Positions 42,862 through 53,617 of a stretch of 64,000 nt of DNA are shown in pieces (position 1 is the stretch's first letter; every line of letters starts with the position of its first letter). The notes beneath the pieces are model-generated. The model did not search any database. It was not told the origin of the DNA and was given only the letters and a program-made list of their open reading frames with translations. Location: NCBI GenBank assembly GCA_000934385.1, contig KN880460.1, positions 104,163-168,162 of the forward strand, read 5' to 3'. Origin of the DNA: Cylindrobasidium torrendii FP15055 ss-10 (Eukaryota > Basidiomycota > Agaricomycetes > Agaricales > Physalacriaceae). The position numbers and the translations under genes were made by a program.

Positions 42862-43824
42862 CTAGAACTGAGCCGCCTCGAGAAGCAGAGCGTTGCGGGA
42901 TATTGGTAAAGGTGCGACAGAGCTATGCACAGCTGGACGCCGTGCCAGTGTCTCCTCGAGGTATTCTACAGCTTTCGCGTCCAGAACAACTCGCTCCCAA
43001 GTCAATACGTCGTGGATATTCAAGTCATACACCGATATGACATCCACATGCGCAATGTTTGCCATAGCGCGGCTGAGCGGCGCCGGGACCTCCTCTTGAC
43101 CAGTCACGAAGAGGGTGTTGGTGAGTTGCATAGCCTCCAGTCGAGCCACCATGCTCTTCGTCTTGGGTACGCTCCAGTCCATGTGGTGCATAACACCCAG
43201 CGCACTCTCCTTGACCTTCTGGCTGAGGGCAACCCGCATTCCCATGTCGATGACTTTGCGCGGGAGCTTCGTGCTGAAGTCGCGGGGCTTCGGACCGAAA
43301 GCCACACCTCCACCGCGAAGCATGGGTGACTGGGCGTCGCCGAGACGGGCGCGGCCACTGCCCTTCTGTGGTCGAATTTTGCGGCCGGACCCGGCGACCT
43401 CACCGCGCGTCTTGGTGTTGGCTGAGCCCTGGCGGAGACCATCGCGGTATTGGACAATGCAGAGATGGAGGATATCCCGACGGAGAGCTTCGCCAAAGAC
43501 GGTTGGGTTTAGTGCAACGACAGTCTCTCGCGGTGTGGGGTCATCTTGCTTCGGTGCAAACGATTGGGAAAGCTCGAGGTAGACTGGACGGAGGGGGCTA
43601 TCAAACTGAGCTATGAATGCGGTCAGCAACAGTTGATGACAAGTGGAAGACCACACACTAGTGTTGCTTGAAGACCCAACTACATCCTCCGGAGTCGGTC
43701 TGGTGAGGGAAGCCGCCGCGGGCTTGGCTGCCAAAGCCTCTTTTAACAGTTGGCGGGGCGTGCGCTGGATAAAGCTTGAGCAATGCCGGCTACGGAGCAA
43801 CAGAAACACATACACGTCCAACAC
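42862..43824 (-). CDS. Mitochondrial large-subunit ribosomal protein uL4m
   Basis: Binds the large rRNA and lines the exit-tunnel side of the mitoribosome. Visible blocks are PVYLELSQSFAPKQDD, FGEALRRDILHLCIVQYRDG, the conserved loop TKTRGEVAGSGRKIRPQKGS with GRARLGDAQSPMLRGGGVAF, and GPKPRDFSTKLPRKV, followed by the C-terminal LTNTLFVTGQEE region. These are diagnostic for uL4. An intron lies after SNTS (about 43660-43613). The N-terminus is uncertain: the ATG at 43824 gives MLDVYVFLLLRSRHCSSFIQ, while another ATG at 43834 reads into a stop unless spliced. Either way an Arg-containing presequence (QRTPRQLLKEALAAKPAAAS) fits mitochondrial import. Confidence 0.9.
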   Translation of the reverse strand: MLDVYVFLLLRSRHCSSFIQRTPRQLLKEALAAKPAAASLTRPTPEDVVGSSSNTSVWSSTCHQLLLTAFIAQFDSPLRPVYLELSQSFAPKQDDPTPRETVVALNPTVFGEALRRDILHLCIVQYRDGLRQGSANTKTRGEVAGSGRKIRPQKGSGRARLGDAQSPMLRGGGVAFGPKPRDFSTKLPRKVIDMGMRVALSQKVKESALGVMHHMDWSVPKTKSMVARLEAMQLTNTLFVTGQEEVPAPLSRAMANIAHVDVISVYDLNIHDVLTWERVVLDAKAVEYLEETLARRPAVHSSVAPLPISRNALLLEAAQF

Positions 43825-44154
43825 CTCGAATCATAGCTTGACGCGACAAGGCAAAGAAGAATGTCAAATGCCGGCCGGACGGGCCTCGGATCCTTTCGTC
43901 CCGATGATCCGATCAAGGAAAAGGCCGGAAGGTCACGAGTCACGAGAGCAGTGTCACACCGCACGCTTTCAAAACTGTACAGCGTGAGAAAAATAAGGTT
44001 CCCGGCCGTGTGCACTTTGACGAAAAATCCGCACCTGCGTCGACGTCAAGATCAAGGTAAATAATTGCTGCCCGTCTGCCCGCCCATTATCTTGCTCATC
44101 ACCGCCGTCTCAGACTCCCCCGTAGCCGTCAACCTCCGGCTTTAAATCGCAAAA
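43825..44154. promoter_or_regulatory. Shared upstream region of uL4m and RPS16
   Basis: Two ribosomal-protein genes, one mitochondrial (-) and one cytosolic (+), start head to head about 330 bp apart. No TATA box is evident. The spacing suggests a bidirectional promoter; this is inference from arrangement alone. Confidence 0.4.
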
Positions 44155-44693
44155 ATGGCTTCCACCACTAAGGCCGTTCAGACCTTCGGCAAAAAGAAGG
44201 TGTGTGGGGTACAGGATCAGAGGATAGGCGTGGATGATTGAACGCTGGAATAGACTGCCACCGCCGTAGCGCACGCCAAGGAGGGCCGTGGCCTTATCCG
44301 TATTAACGGCTCCCCCATCAACCTTGTTCAGCCCGAGATGCTGCGTTTGAAGATCTACGAGCCCGTTCTCGTCGCTGGAGAGGACGCATTTGCCCCCATC
44401 GATATCCGTGTCCGTGTCAAGGGTGGTGGACACACCTCCCAGGTCTACGCCATCCGCCAGGCGATCGCCAAGGCGCTTGTTGCATACTACGCGAAGTACG
44501 TCGATGCGTACAGCTCCATGGAACTCAAGAAGAAGCTTGTTGCCTACGACCGAACCCTCCTCATTGCGGACCCCAGACGGATGGAGCCCAAGAAATTCGG
44601 TGGTGCTGGTGCCCGTGCCCGCAGGCAGAAGAGGTGCGTTGCAATTGCACTTCATCATGATACATTTCTAATGGGGCTTTCAGTTACCGGTAA
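44155..44693 (+). CDS. RPS16: 40S ribosomal protein S16 (uS9)
   Basis: Cytosolic small-subunit protein whose C-terminus reaches the P-site tRNA. Three exons. Exon 1 (ATG 44155) is [15 protein letters not shown]. Exon 2 starts [20 protein letters not shown] and continues [58 protein letters not shown]. The 3' exon adds only SYR and TAA 44691-44693 after the acceptor TTTCAG. The universally conserved C-terminal Lys-Arg-Ser-Tyr-Arg is only recovered by splicing; the unspliced frame reads on for over 100 codons and is not the real end. Length about 144 residues, standard. Confidence 0.96.
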
Positions 44694-45214
44694 ATTCTTC
44701 GAGGGAGTGGGTTGTCATGCGTTATGTCTTTCCAAGCCATGCTGTATACTATGCCATATGCAGTCTTTTGCTCTGATTACGCGGACCGAGAGAAGATTGT
44801 ATCATTTTCTGAGAGTGCTATTCTACACCTTCGTCAAAATCAATCACTGTCGCGAGGTCCTATGTGCCATTGACAAGACCAATGCCCACGGGAAGGGCAC
44901 ATCCGTCCGTCCAAGGACGCGATTGCTGTCTTGGAGTGTGGGAGAGCAAATATTTCCAAGGCGTGGGTGTATTTGCAAGACATCCAAGGCCCCCTCACAC
45001 TCATAGTCGATGTACTTGGTTACGCAGACATATCTGCACATCCAACTCTGAGTCTCAATACTTGTACGCGGACCTTGCCGTCAAATGCCGCACTGTGCCG
45101 TATAAATGTTATTGCGACCGGAAGCATGCCCATCGCGACTAAGATCGCCAATTCACTTTTGACTTTCATCCACAACCTAGAGGCAACTTTACCTTTTCGC
45201 GTCGTTGCAGCAAG
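44694..45214. other. Intergenic region upstream of Rap1-like gene C
   Basis: 521 bp between RPS16 and gene C. It includes TATAAAT at 45101-45107, about 110 bp upstream of the gene C start, a possible TATA box. ORFs here are motif-free. Confidence 0.4.
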
Positions 45215-47561
45215 ATGCATTTTCGAAGTCACAAAGGAGAGGCGTTACGCATACATGTAGCGAGTTATCTTGTCCAACGAAAGAAAATGGCATTGTTCAT
45301 TGGCGTGCGATCTGCTTTCCTTTCACTCCCCCGTGCCTGTCCAACTCAAATTTATCCCAAGGAACACAGTGGGGAGACCGTCGATGATGAAGGTGCCGCC
45401 GATATTCTTCTCATCGACAAAAACTGCGACGCTGGGAGAGAAACCGTTGCCAAATGGGGCGCACCAAATGGCAGGACTATTGTCTTGCACTACCCTTGGT
45501 TCATCGAGTGCAGGCAGGTATGTACTATCCGCCATAACCTCTCCAGCTGAAGTCTTATGACGCTTGCAGATGGACAAGCTCATGCTGGAAGAGGACGACT
45601 TTCATGGATATCGAGTGACGAGTGCCACAGAACGCCGCGCGCGCCCCTCTAGCCCTACGCGACGCCATAAATCGTGAGTTTACTGGACCTTCTGAAAAAA
45701 TTCCAAAGTGTGAACTCATCTCGACAGACCGTTACCAACTCCTCCTCCAAGCGGTCGTTCGCGCCATCCCACTGAATCTACCCCTTCCAGCCCCAGCTCT
45801 GCGTCCCAGACTGGCCGACCACCAGCCACAAACCCTTCTGCTCCGTCTATACCGACTGCGCTGCCGCTCTCCACGCCCCAAACTATGACCGCTGAACAAC
45901 TCCAGCAAGTGCAACTGCAAATGGCAGGCATGCCTATGTTCAATCCGATGTTCGCCAACATGCAGGTCCCAAGTCAAATGCCTATGATGCAAACCAATCC
46001 ATTTGCGATGCCCTATGCCATGTCGAACCCTTACCAGTTCCAACAATTTTGTATGGCCATGGCTAGCCAGATGCCTCAAATGGCCAATTTCAGTATGGGA
46101 TTCCCTATGCCTTTTGCCCCTGCAACAGCAATGCCCCAAACGTTTCCCTTCTTTCAACAACAAACGCATACCGTACCTCCCCAGACTACTCCAGCCAGCG
46201 CCCCCGCCGTCCCTTCCTCATCGGCGAAAGCGAACAAGCGATCCCAGAAGAGCCATCGAGAAGACAAGGATACCGATACGCGCAAAGCAAAACGTACAAA
46301 GCCGACCCCAGAATTACAAGCACCCGTTGGCCCTCAACCTGGCCCTTCTCGCGGTCGCTCCCCTTCGCCTGTGCGCGCGGTAAAGAAGCTTTTCACCGCC
46401 AACGGGAATGCCCTTCTCTTCCTGATTGAAAGCGATGTTTGGCACAGATCTGACCTTGCTTCCAGCGTCCGGGTACGTTGCATGCCATTACTCAGACTAG
46501 CTACACCACGCTGACCCCATTGTCCAGGGCCAAGGGGGCAAAATAACAAACGACGTCCTCGAGGCAGATTACATCGTTCTTCCTGATAGGTTTGATGCAA
46601 AGATTCGCGAGCCTCTGCTCGATGAAGCTGAAACTCATTCTATCCCGCTGGTGAAGCGGTCTTTTATCATCGCATGCCTCAACGACGAAAACCTTGTTGA
46701 TCCCAGCCATCACAAACCAATCTCGGAGAAGGTGCTGGGGAAACAACGGCGAATCTCAGTGTCCTCGCTTTCCGATTTGACCTCTATGCGGTCAGATGAG
46801 GATGACGAAGAGGAGAGTGTTGTTCCAACCAGGACGCGGCGCCAGAATATCGCTAAACAAGCTGCGCGTCCTACTCCCCAGAAACCCGCTTGGGCGCGCG
46901 ACCTCCGCACGCCGCCGCCTCCTTCAGACATCATACCCGGACGGTACACAGAGGACGAGAAGGAATTTGCATACGAGACCGTTCGTGTCCGAATGACGCT
47001 TGACCCAACGATCTCCAAAACAAGTATATCAAAAGAACTTGCGAAGAGAGTAAGTTATTGTGGAATAGTCCAGGTTTGGCATGCTAAGTAGCGTCCGCAG
47101 GACCCGAATCATACCTACCGAGCCTGGCAGCAAATGATGTGGTTGGGGCCGCAGTGCAAGGCGACCATGCAGCAGGTTATGGCTGATGCCAAAATTGACC
47201 ATCTGAAGCGGACAGGGAAGGACACGGACGAGCGTCGTCCGGCGAAACGGCCAAGAGTCTCACAGACGGCTGGCGAAGAGTTGGTCTCGGACCATGCTTG
47301 CGAGAGGGACTACGAAGCGATTGTACAGCTCTTTGTGGACTTTGGAGAGTCGATTGGAGATGGTGACCTGGAGAGTCAATGGGAGCGAATTTACGAGAAG
47401 GTGCGTCTGGGTGTTTCTCAGATGCGCAAAGGAGCTGACGGTTTTTGTGAACATAGATGGACAGACGCTGCGAAACGGAGGAGGACTGGAGCGTCTTTTA
47501 CGACAAACATGACGAGGAGATTTTGAGGCGATTCGAGATACGCAAACAGCAACACCCTTGA
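45215..47561 (+). CDS. Rap1-like protein C: two BRCT-like domains, one Myb-like domain
   Basis: Start MHFRSHKGEALRIHVAS at 45215, aligning with the MRF-starts of genes A and B. BRCT-like 1 continues EHSGETVDDEGAADILLID and GRTIVLHYPWFIECRQ, with MLEEDDFHGYRVT after an intron. A very Met-rich linker follows (MAGMPMFNPMFANMQVPSQM and on to about 46120). BRCT-like 2 is GNALLFLIESDVWHRSDL, then GQGGKITNDVLEADYIVL and IPLVKRSFIIACLNDE. The single Myb-like unit is YTEDEKEFAYETVRVRMTLD with, after a phase-0 intron (47050-47100), DPNHTYRAWQQMM. The C-terminal module is RDYEAIVQLFVDFGESIGDG and, after another intron, CETEEDWSVFYDKHDEEI, with TGA 47559-47561. It is more than 8 kb from genes A and B and on the opposite strand. 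About 620 residues. Probable nuclear chromatin or telomere protein, by domain inference. Confidence 0.7.
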
Positions 47562-48041
47562 ACCGGGCTAACCAACGGCATTCTTTGACACACTTTCCTT
47601 AATTTTCTATGTTTTCATAACGCACCAGCGCATGCATTTCTGCGACTACAGCTCTACATTGTATTGTATCATCCTAAGTAAAGCATACATTACTCAAACA
47701 TATATATATACAGCTCAACGTATTGCCCATGGCTAGTATTGCTGGTTTGTAGCATTCACTCCAAGCTCATTGGTTAACAAGCGAAGCACAGTTTGATTTA
47801 AGGTAATTCGATTTAAGGTGGCATTTAGGCCGAGCTCGACCTGGTACGTAGGAATGTAGTAACAGAAGTGGCAGTATCGATAAAGTGAAGCACAATAGGA
47901 CTGCATTATGCACCGATGGTGTCTCGGGTCGAGAAGGCCTTCGAGGGAGGGTCAATACAAAACGATAATAAAAGGGATCAATGCATTCAATAATGTGTAA
48001 ACTTGCGCAAAAAGTCCCATTGTGAGTGCCATAAAGTGTAT
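47562..48041. other. Intergenic, convergent 3' ends of gene C and RAD51
   Basis: 480 bp with a short direct repeat (GATTTAAGGT near 47793 and 47809) and an AT microsatellite near 47700. No gene seen. Confidence 0.45.
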
Positions 48042-49324
48042 TCAGGCATCCTCTTCGGGGTCACCAATACCAGAAGCCAAGATGGCAAAATGGGTCTCCA
48101 TTTCTGGTAGGCACGGCGAGTCGTATATCTTGCATGAACGTGTGTTTCCGCGCGACTTCTTGAGCTGTAATCTGTAAAGCTGTAAGCGAATGTGAAGGCG
48201 GACAATGACGAGTACACACCTTGTCGTCGATGCGTGCGCCATGATATTTCCTCCAATGGGTTTCTTCTCGTTGCCTGCATACGGACCCGCGGCCGCATCT
48301 GGACTCGACATAACTTGGTTCGTGACCACGACAGCGACACCATACTAACCTGATGTTATTGAACATGAAAGAATCGTTGAGAATAGACTCACCTCGTCCG
48401 CAAGGCGCTGCAAAGTACGCAGGAACTTCCCCAAATGGTTCTGACGACTGGACAACTCCCCACGCCCACTGAAGTCCGTGCGGTACAAAGCAGTACACGA
48501 ATCAACAATCATGAGGCAAAATCTGAGCATTTCGTTTGTGTATACCGAAAGAACATTGAGCTAACACATACCGCGATTCGGACATTAAAGCGCTCGCATT
48601 TGTCAAAAGGGCGTTCTGATGATCCGCGTTGTATGCACGAGCGTACGCGACGTTGTCCAGGACCTCTTCGCCATTGAGGCCATAGCGCTCTGCAACGGCC
48701 AGTAGACGAACGGGGCGGAAAGTGCCTTCCGTGTCGATGTAGAGGCATTTGCCCTCACCTCCACCCATGCTCACCGGCAGCTGACAAGTCACTGCCAGTG
48801 TATGACAGAGCTGCGATTTTCCAGTCCTAAACTCTCCAAACATCTCGGTAATCGCGCCAGTTTCGATCCCGCCTACGCGCGCGCCTTTTCAGCACGCATA
48901 CATGCGCTCACAAGTGACAAGAACGCACCACCTAGCAGCGCATCGAGCTGCTTTGAGCCCGTTGTGATATGCACAAGCTCAGACCGTCTTGCGTGTACCT
49001 CTGTCGCGCTCTGAAAGCCCATCTGCACGAGCTTCTGAGCTGTAGTCGACAATTGGTCAGCATAGCGCCGCGAAATTCTGGGCCATTAGACGCACCTTCC
49101 GCCAAGATCTTGTCCGCCTTTTGCTCCGAAATACCCTTGATTGTGACCAGATTCTTCTTCGGTGTAAATGCAACCGCTTCGACGGTGTTCAGGCCGGAGT
49201 CTGCGAGTTTGCGAACGTCATTGGCGTGGATGCCGAATTCTTGCAGCTTCGCGACCAGAAGTGGGCCGGAGCCAAACTCCTCGCCCTCGCCTTCTTGTTC
49301 GTATTCCTGCGAGTTCTGTGACAT
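48042..49324 (-). CDS. RAD51: RAD51 recombinase
   Basis: Forms ATP-dependent filaments on single-stranded DNA and catalyses strand exchange in homologous recombination. ATG 49324 gives [18 protein letters not shown], then an N-terminal HhH-type domain ([40 protein letters not shown]). The ATPase core has Walker [30 protein letters not shown], Walker [21 protein letters not shown] and loop-region [19 protein letters not shown]. The end is [19 protein letters not shown] to GDPEEDA. Introns interrupt it near 49096-49040, 48925-48870, 48565-48530, 48390-48345 and 48220-48175. Length about 340 residues, standard. The N-terminal acidic tail is normal for fungal RAD51. Appears intact. Confidence 0.96.
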
Positions 49325-50345
49325 CTTGAAAGGCTAGCGATGCGTGATCGGCGATGTTGTTGGTGGTGGTACGAAGGAAAGAGAGTCACGCAGATAGCAG
49401 ACGCGTGTTAACAATGTCACGTGGCCGTCTCGCTACCGACAGCAATAAAAGTGTACTTCAGAAACTTATGTAACGTAGTGTACTCGTTGAATCAAGGATC
49501 TATACTGCATAACAGCTGCATTCGGAACTCTTCCCCCAGGGTATTGATTACAACACTCGTTCATTTGGTTTGCACCACAGGCATCCTCGTCAAGTATCCA
49601 TTGTACACAGTTTGATGCAGCTCTGGGTCGGGCATCGTCGGCTTGACACGCTCCATTATTCAATCACTCAGATTCAGAGAGCTCCAGGTCTCAGCGCACA
49701 CTATGTAACACCGGGCCACCAGGTTGAGTAATTAGACAGAAGGGAAAAAGTGTAAAGTTAGGCAGTACTCAGCCGCGTTTAGTGCCGCGAGGCTGCACTG
49801 CAAAATACTTTTTGTGAACGCATAGTAGGCCCCGATGACACGGGAGGCATCGCCCAGAAGGAGACTTGCCCCAACCTTCTGACGCTGTTGTATCTTTTCG
49901 CCTCGAGGTAGGCACTTGTAAGCATGGGTATGGATAAAGACGACAGATAACGTAGAGACCCACGAACCTTCTAAAAAGAGGTGCCACTGACTCGGACACT
50001 ACGAAGAGGGTGAGGTCACTTTATAGCTTGGAGGCACCGATTGGAAACAACTCGATGAGAATTTCCTTTGAGAGATACTTCGCTCATTGTGGATTACGGA
50101 AGCCGTTCTGACGAGGTCGAAGAGGGGAAGATACAAGAGCAACTCGCGTGGTTCATTGTCTATGAACCTGATTCAGCGGTCTTGAATCAGCTACGAGTGG
50201 CCGTTAGAGCGCTCGTCGCACAAGGTGTGAGCCCCAAATAGCCGTGAATTAGACGACACAGCGCCAGACGCGACTTCTTTATGTAGACACCCAGGGATTA
50301 TACACATCTCTATGCCAGTAAACATCCAATAGGTTGCGACCGCTT
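49325..50345. other. Intergenic region with one possible orphan exon
   Basis: About 1 kb upstream of RAD51. On + from about 50056 to 50240 a frame without ATG reads LIVDYGSRSDEVEEGKIQEQ and LAWFIVYEPDSAVLNQL before TAG 50238-50240. It looks coding-like in composition but has no identified partners or family. Otherwise no gene, RNA or repeat is seen. Confidence 0.3.
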
Positions 50346-52129
50346 TTAATCTGACCTGCCATGTTGTGCAGCCCCCAACCTCACCTCTTGTTTTCTAATC
50401 TTTTTCTGCACGGCCTCCATCGCCTCGGTATTCGCCACGTTCGCGAAAACCTTGAAATGCCCGACCATTTCTGCGACGCCTCTCAACACGCCCAGCATCT
50501 CCTGGTTCCCTGCGACGAATCCGAACTCGTGAAATTCAACCCCTTCATTTTCGTCGCAGAACTCCTGTACCATCTTTGTCACGATACGAAGATTGTGGCG
50601 CGGTACACGAGGGAAGAGATGGTGTGCAACTTGCATCTGCAGTCCGCCGTGGATGAAGTCTAGCGACTGCGGTGTGTAGATATCTGTCGTTGTCCTCAAT
50701 TGGCGATGGGCAAAGGACTCTTTCGGCCCAAGCTCAGCAGTGGACATAGAAAAATGCGACAGAACAATCTTCGGCGCATCAGTTGCCAACACGCACCCAT
50801 AGAGGAAATTTGCGTACTGTGATGTGCAGCGGACTCGTCGTGGCAAAGCTGACAAGAACGTAGGCAAATGCCTTCTGCCAGGAGCCGCAGGCGACGAGGA
50901 CGCGGCTGAACCAACACCAGAACGCGACACAGGCGGCGACTTCCGCTCCCCACGCCCAGCCATGGCCTCGAGCGCGTCTCGTATCGAATGCTCGCCTGTA
51001 CAACGACTCATACGAGAGTCGGAACAAATTGAACCGCGCGAATAGCATCACGACATAGAAGATTTTATGTTGAATGGATATGACCACTTTGGCGAACGCG
51101 TCAAAGTCCATGGTGCGTTTGTAGTACGTCGAGTAGACATTTCCAAAGAACACCGGTGATATGGCGAAGAAGGGAAGATGCTCGATATCGGGGTCGCTGC
51201 AGGTGCATTAGCGGCCCGCTGACTGATAGATGTTCTGTAAACGCACTGCATAGGATGATTTGTGACAACTGTGAAAGCGGTCAGCACTCTACGCGGTCAT
51301 GGATGTCGAAACGTACGATGGTGAACATTGTGGTTCTGGGATTGTTTTTAGTTGGGCGGTATTGGAAGAAGTGTGTACTAGAACGCACATCGGACCACCA
51401 GCCTATGCTCAGGCCGTTGAGCAGGTTTCCAATGAGAATGGCAAACATTCTGTCCATGCTCCAGTTTCCTGTAACACCAAGGTGGCCCAGGTCGTGCACG
51501 GTGAACAGCACTTGATGCCAGAGTAGGCCCAGAAAGACGGCCGAGGTCATAATCCAGCCTTGCTGGAACGTGTACCACGATAAAAATCCCAGGGTGCTGT
51601 AGCGCGCAAACTCTGGGCCATATCCTGTAATGTAGCGGCATTGGTAGAGGCCGAGGTCTTTGATGCGCTGGTGCAGTTCCTTCCAGTGCTTGGAGAGAAG
51701 CGCCTGTTCTTGAAGATCCATCGGACTGTCTGGTGGGGTAATGTCCAGGAGTGTTGGGGCAACATTTTGAGGCTTTGATTCGTGCAAAAGTGTGCGGGAC
51801 GCGTCGAGCTCGGCGGTGCGTGTCCATTTGCCTGCAGCGAAATTCCATCCGCCCATCACAGGGGGAAAGAAGGGTTCCCATGGGTTGAGCTGGTCTTGTA
51901 GTCGGCCAATCGTGTACTTTTCAACCATAGGAATTATCGAGTCGGCATGATACGCCTCTATCTCGTCCGTGGAATCGCGTCCGACATAGTGCAAGATGGA
52001 GAGCCCGCCGCCAGGGTGAGCGTCAAGCCAGAATTGAGGGACGCGAAGAACAGCGCCGCGGAAGACGAGAAGGTGCTCGCCGGCAAGAATCCTGGAGCCG
52101 ACCTCGTCGCGCGTGAGGGTGGTGGCCAT
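50346..52129 (-). CDS. Cytochrome b5-fused front-end desaturase (sphingolipid delta-8 desaturase-like)
   Basis: ATG 52129 starts MATTLTRDEVGSRILAGE. The cytochrome b5 domain has the heme motif DAHPGGGLSILHYVGRDST. The desaturase domain has three His boxes. Box 1 is HDLGHLG. Box 2 is HNVHH, assembled over two short introns (about 51352-51281), followed by LVTNHP and DPDIEHLPFF. Box 3, QMQVAHHLFPRVPRHNLR, has Gln in place of the first His as in front-end desaturases. Hydrophobic segments include WYTFQQGWIMTSAVFLGL and MFAILIGNLLNGL, and VAACVAFWCWFSRVLVACG. The C-terminus ends GAAQHGRSD, TAA 50346. It is an ER-membrane enzyme; delta-8 desaturation of the sphingoid base is the usual role of this fungal group, but substrate and position are inferred. 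Length about 540 residues. Confidence 0.85.
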
Positions 52130-52291
52130 CGAGGTTGAACTTGGCGTGCCAATATAATGGTCACTTCCCAGTCGCCACAGGGCAGGTCACGGGGAGCCAA
52201 CTCGGAGAATTCGGACCGATGCCGGCTCCCTATGAGGCAATCACACTTTTGATTCGAGTCGCCAACGACGACAAGCAACAAACAAGCAAAA

Positions 52292-53617
52292 ATGCCTGTT
52301 GCCGCCCGTTCACCTGATCCCTTTTCTGATCCACGACCACCAAAGCCGCCGCCCAAGAATCGCATGCCAGTCTCTGTTGGCAGAGATCTCACCGCCGCCG
52401 TCAAAGACACTGTCCACGTCCGTAACCACTCGTCGTCTGATAGCCCCTCCCGTCGCGTAGCAAGAAGCCAAACCACATCGTCCGTCTTCACCGCTGTTCT
52501 GGGTCACGGCTTTCGCTTATTGCTCCCACAGCAGCCCAGTCCCCCCGCCGAAACATACCTCCCATAGATCCTATTCCCAGGACGCCTCACCGAGGATGAG
52601 TGACAAAGCCAAGCCATCCAAGTCTCGCTCGAGCAAGAAGGGCTCGCAACATGCCGATATCATCGACCGGTTGGACTACACCGGCGTCGGTGCTAACGGT
52701 GCGTCGGTAGTTCCCCACATGTGCCGCGGCTGGCCCACACGCCTCTGCCCCACGATCGCTGGCAACGTGCTGACAAACATGCTATAGTCTTCCATCACGA
52801 CTCGCCATTCGATGCATGCGCCCCATCTCGGAACAAGCACAAGACTCGGGCCCCAATGGCAGCCTGGACGCCCGGATCTGACCGCGGCGCCGGCGGGCCC
52901 TACCCGACGGCCGACGCGTATGGCGCATTCGACCAAGGCGCTCAATATGACGCCCCGAAGAAGAAGGTGGATGCTATCGCAGAGGCTTGGGGCATCCACG
53001 AGCCTGAGCCATTCGAGGAGTTCAACGCAGGTGGCGGACGGGGCGATACTCCGACGAGCTCCATCTACAATGACAGAGAAGGCCGTTCCAGGCGCAATGA
53101 CGAACAGCCGAGGTCACGCGCGGCTGGCAAACGCAGCCTACCGCCACCTCAGCCTATCTTCATCAGTGACAGTGTTGGCGAAGACGATGTGATCGTCAGT
53201 ACTCCCGGGGGCGGCGGCATGCCGAAACGGTCCAAGTCGTTGATGCAACGTATCAAGAAGATGCGTGATGCGCCGAATGTGCCGGTGGACAGCGACTATC
53301 AGCCAGCGTCGGAAGGGGACGAATCAAGGCCTAGCCGTCCCACCCATCGGACCCAGAACTCGTTCCTCGGACGTTTCAACAAGCCTGAGAGTCCTACGGA
53401 GCCGTTCATCCTGGTGGATGCGCAGACGAACAAGAACCTTCCCAGCGTACCGTACGGTGGTACTCCTGGTAGCCCGTCCAGCCCTCGCGAAGACTACTTT
53501 GACCGCGCCCATCCATCTCGGAACGATAATCAATCTCCTGGCGCGGTCGGTAGCCCTGGTCTTGGGCGCAAGACAAGCCTCATGAAGCGGATGAAAGGCG
53601 TCGTACGAAACCTCTGA
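52292..53617 (+). CDS. Pal1-family cell morphology protein
   Basis: Pal1 localises to growing cell tips and endocytic sites in fission yeast. The ATG at 52292 gives MPVAARSPDPFSDPRPPKPP and PKNRMPVSV. Later exons have MSDKAKPSKSRSSKKGSQHA, DIIDRLDYTGVGAN, and after an intron ending near 52787 the family core VFHHDSPFDACAPSRNKHKT with RAPMAAW. The remainder is low-complexity, rich in Ser, Pro, Arg and Asp (DSDYQPASEGDESRPSRP). The C-terminal basic segment GRKTSLMKRMKGVVRNL precedes TGA 53615-53617 and could bind membranes. About 370-390 residues. The HHDSPFDACxPxRN motif makes the family assignment strong; the joins between 52500 and 52620 are approximate. It is divergent from the desaturase gene, with only 162 bp between the starts. 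Confidence 0.85.

Noticed and set aside
44338..45006. 222-codon ORF extending RPS16
   Set aside because: The frame reads through a GTGCGT donor. Splicing gives the universal SYR end of uS9.
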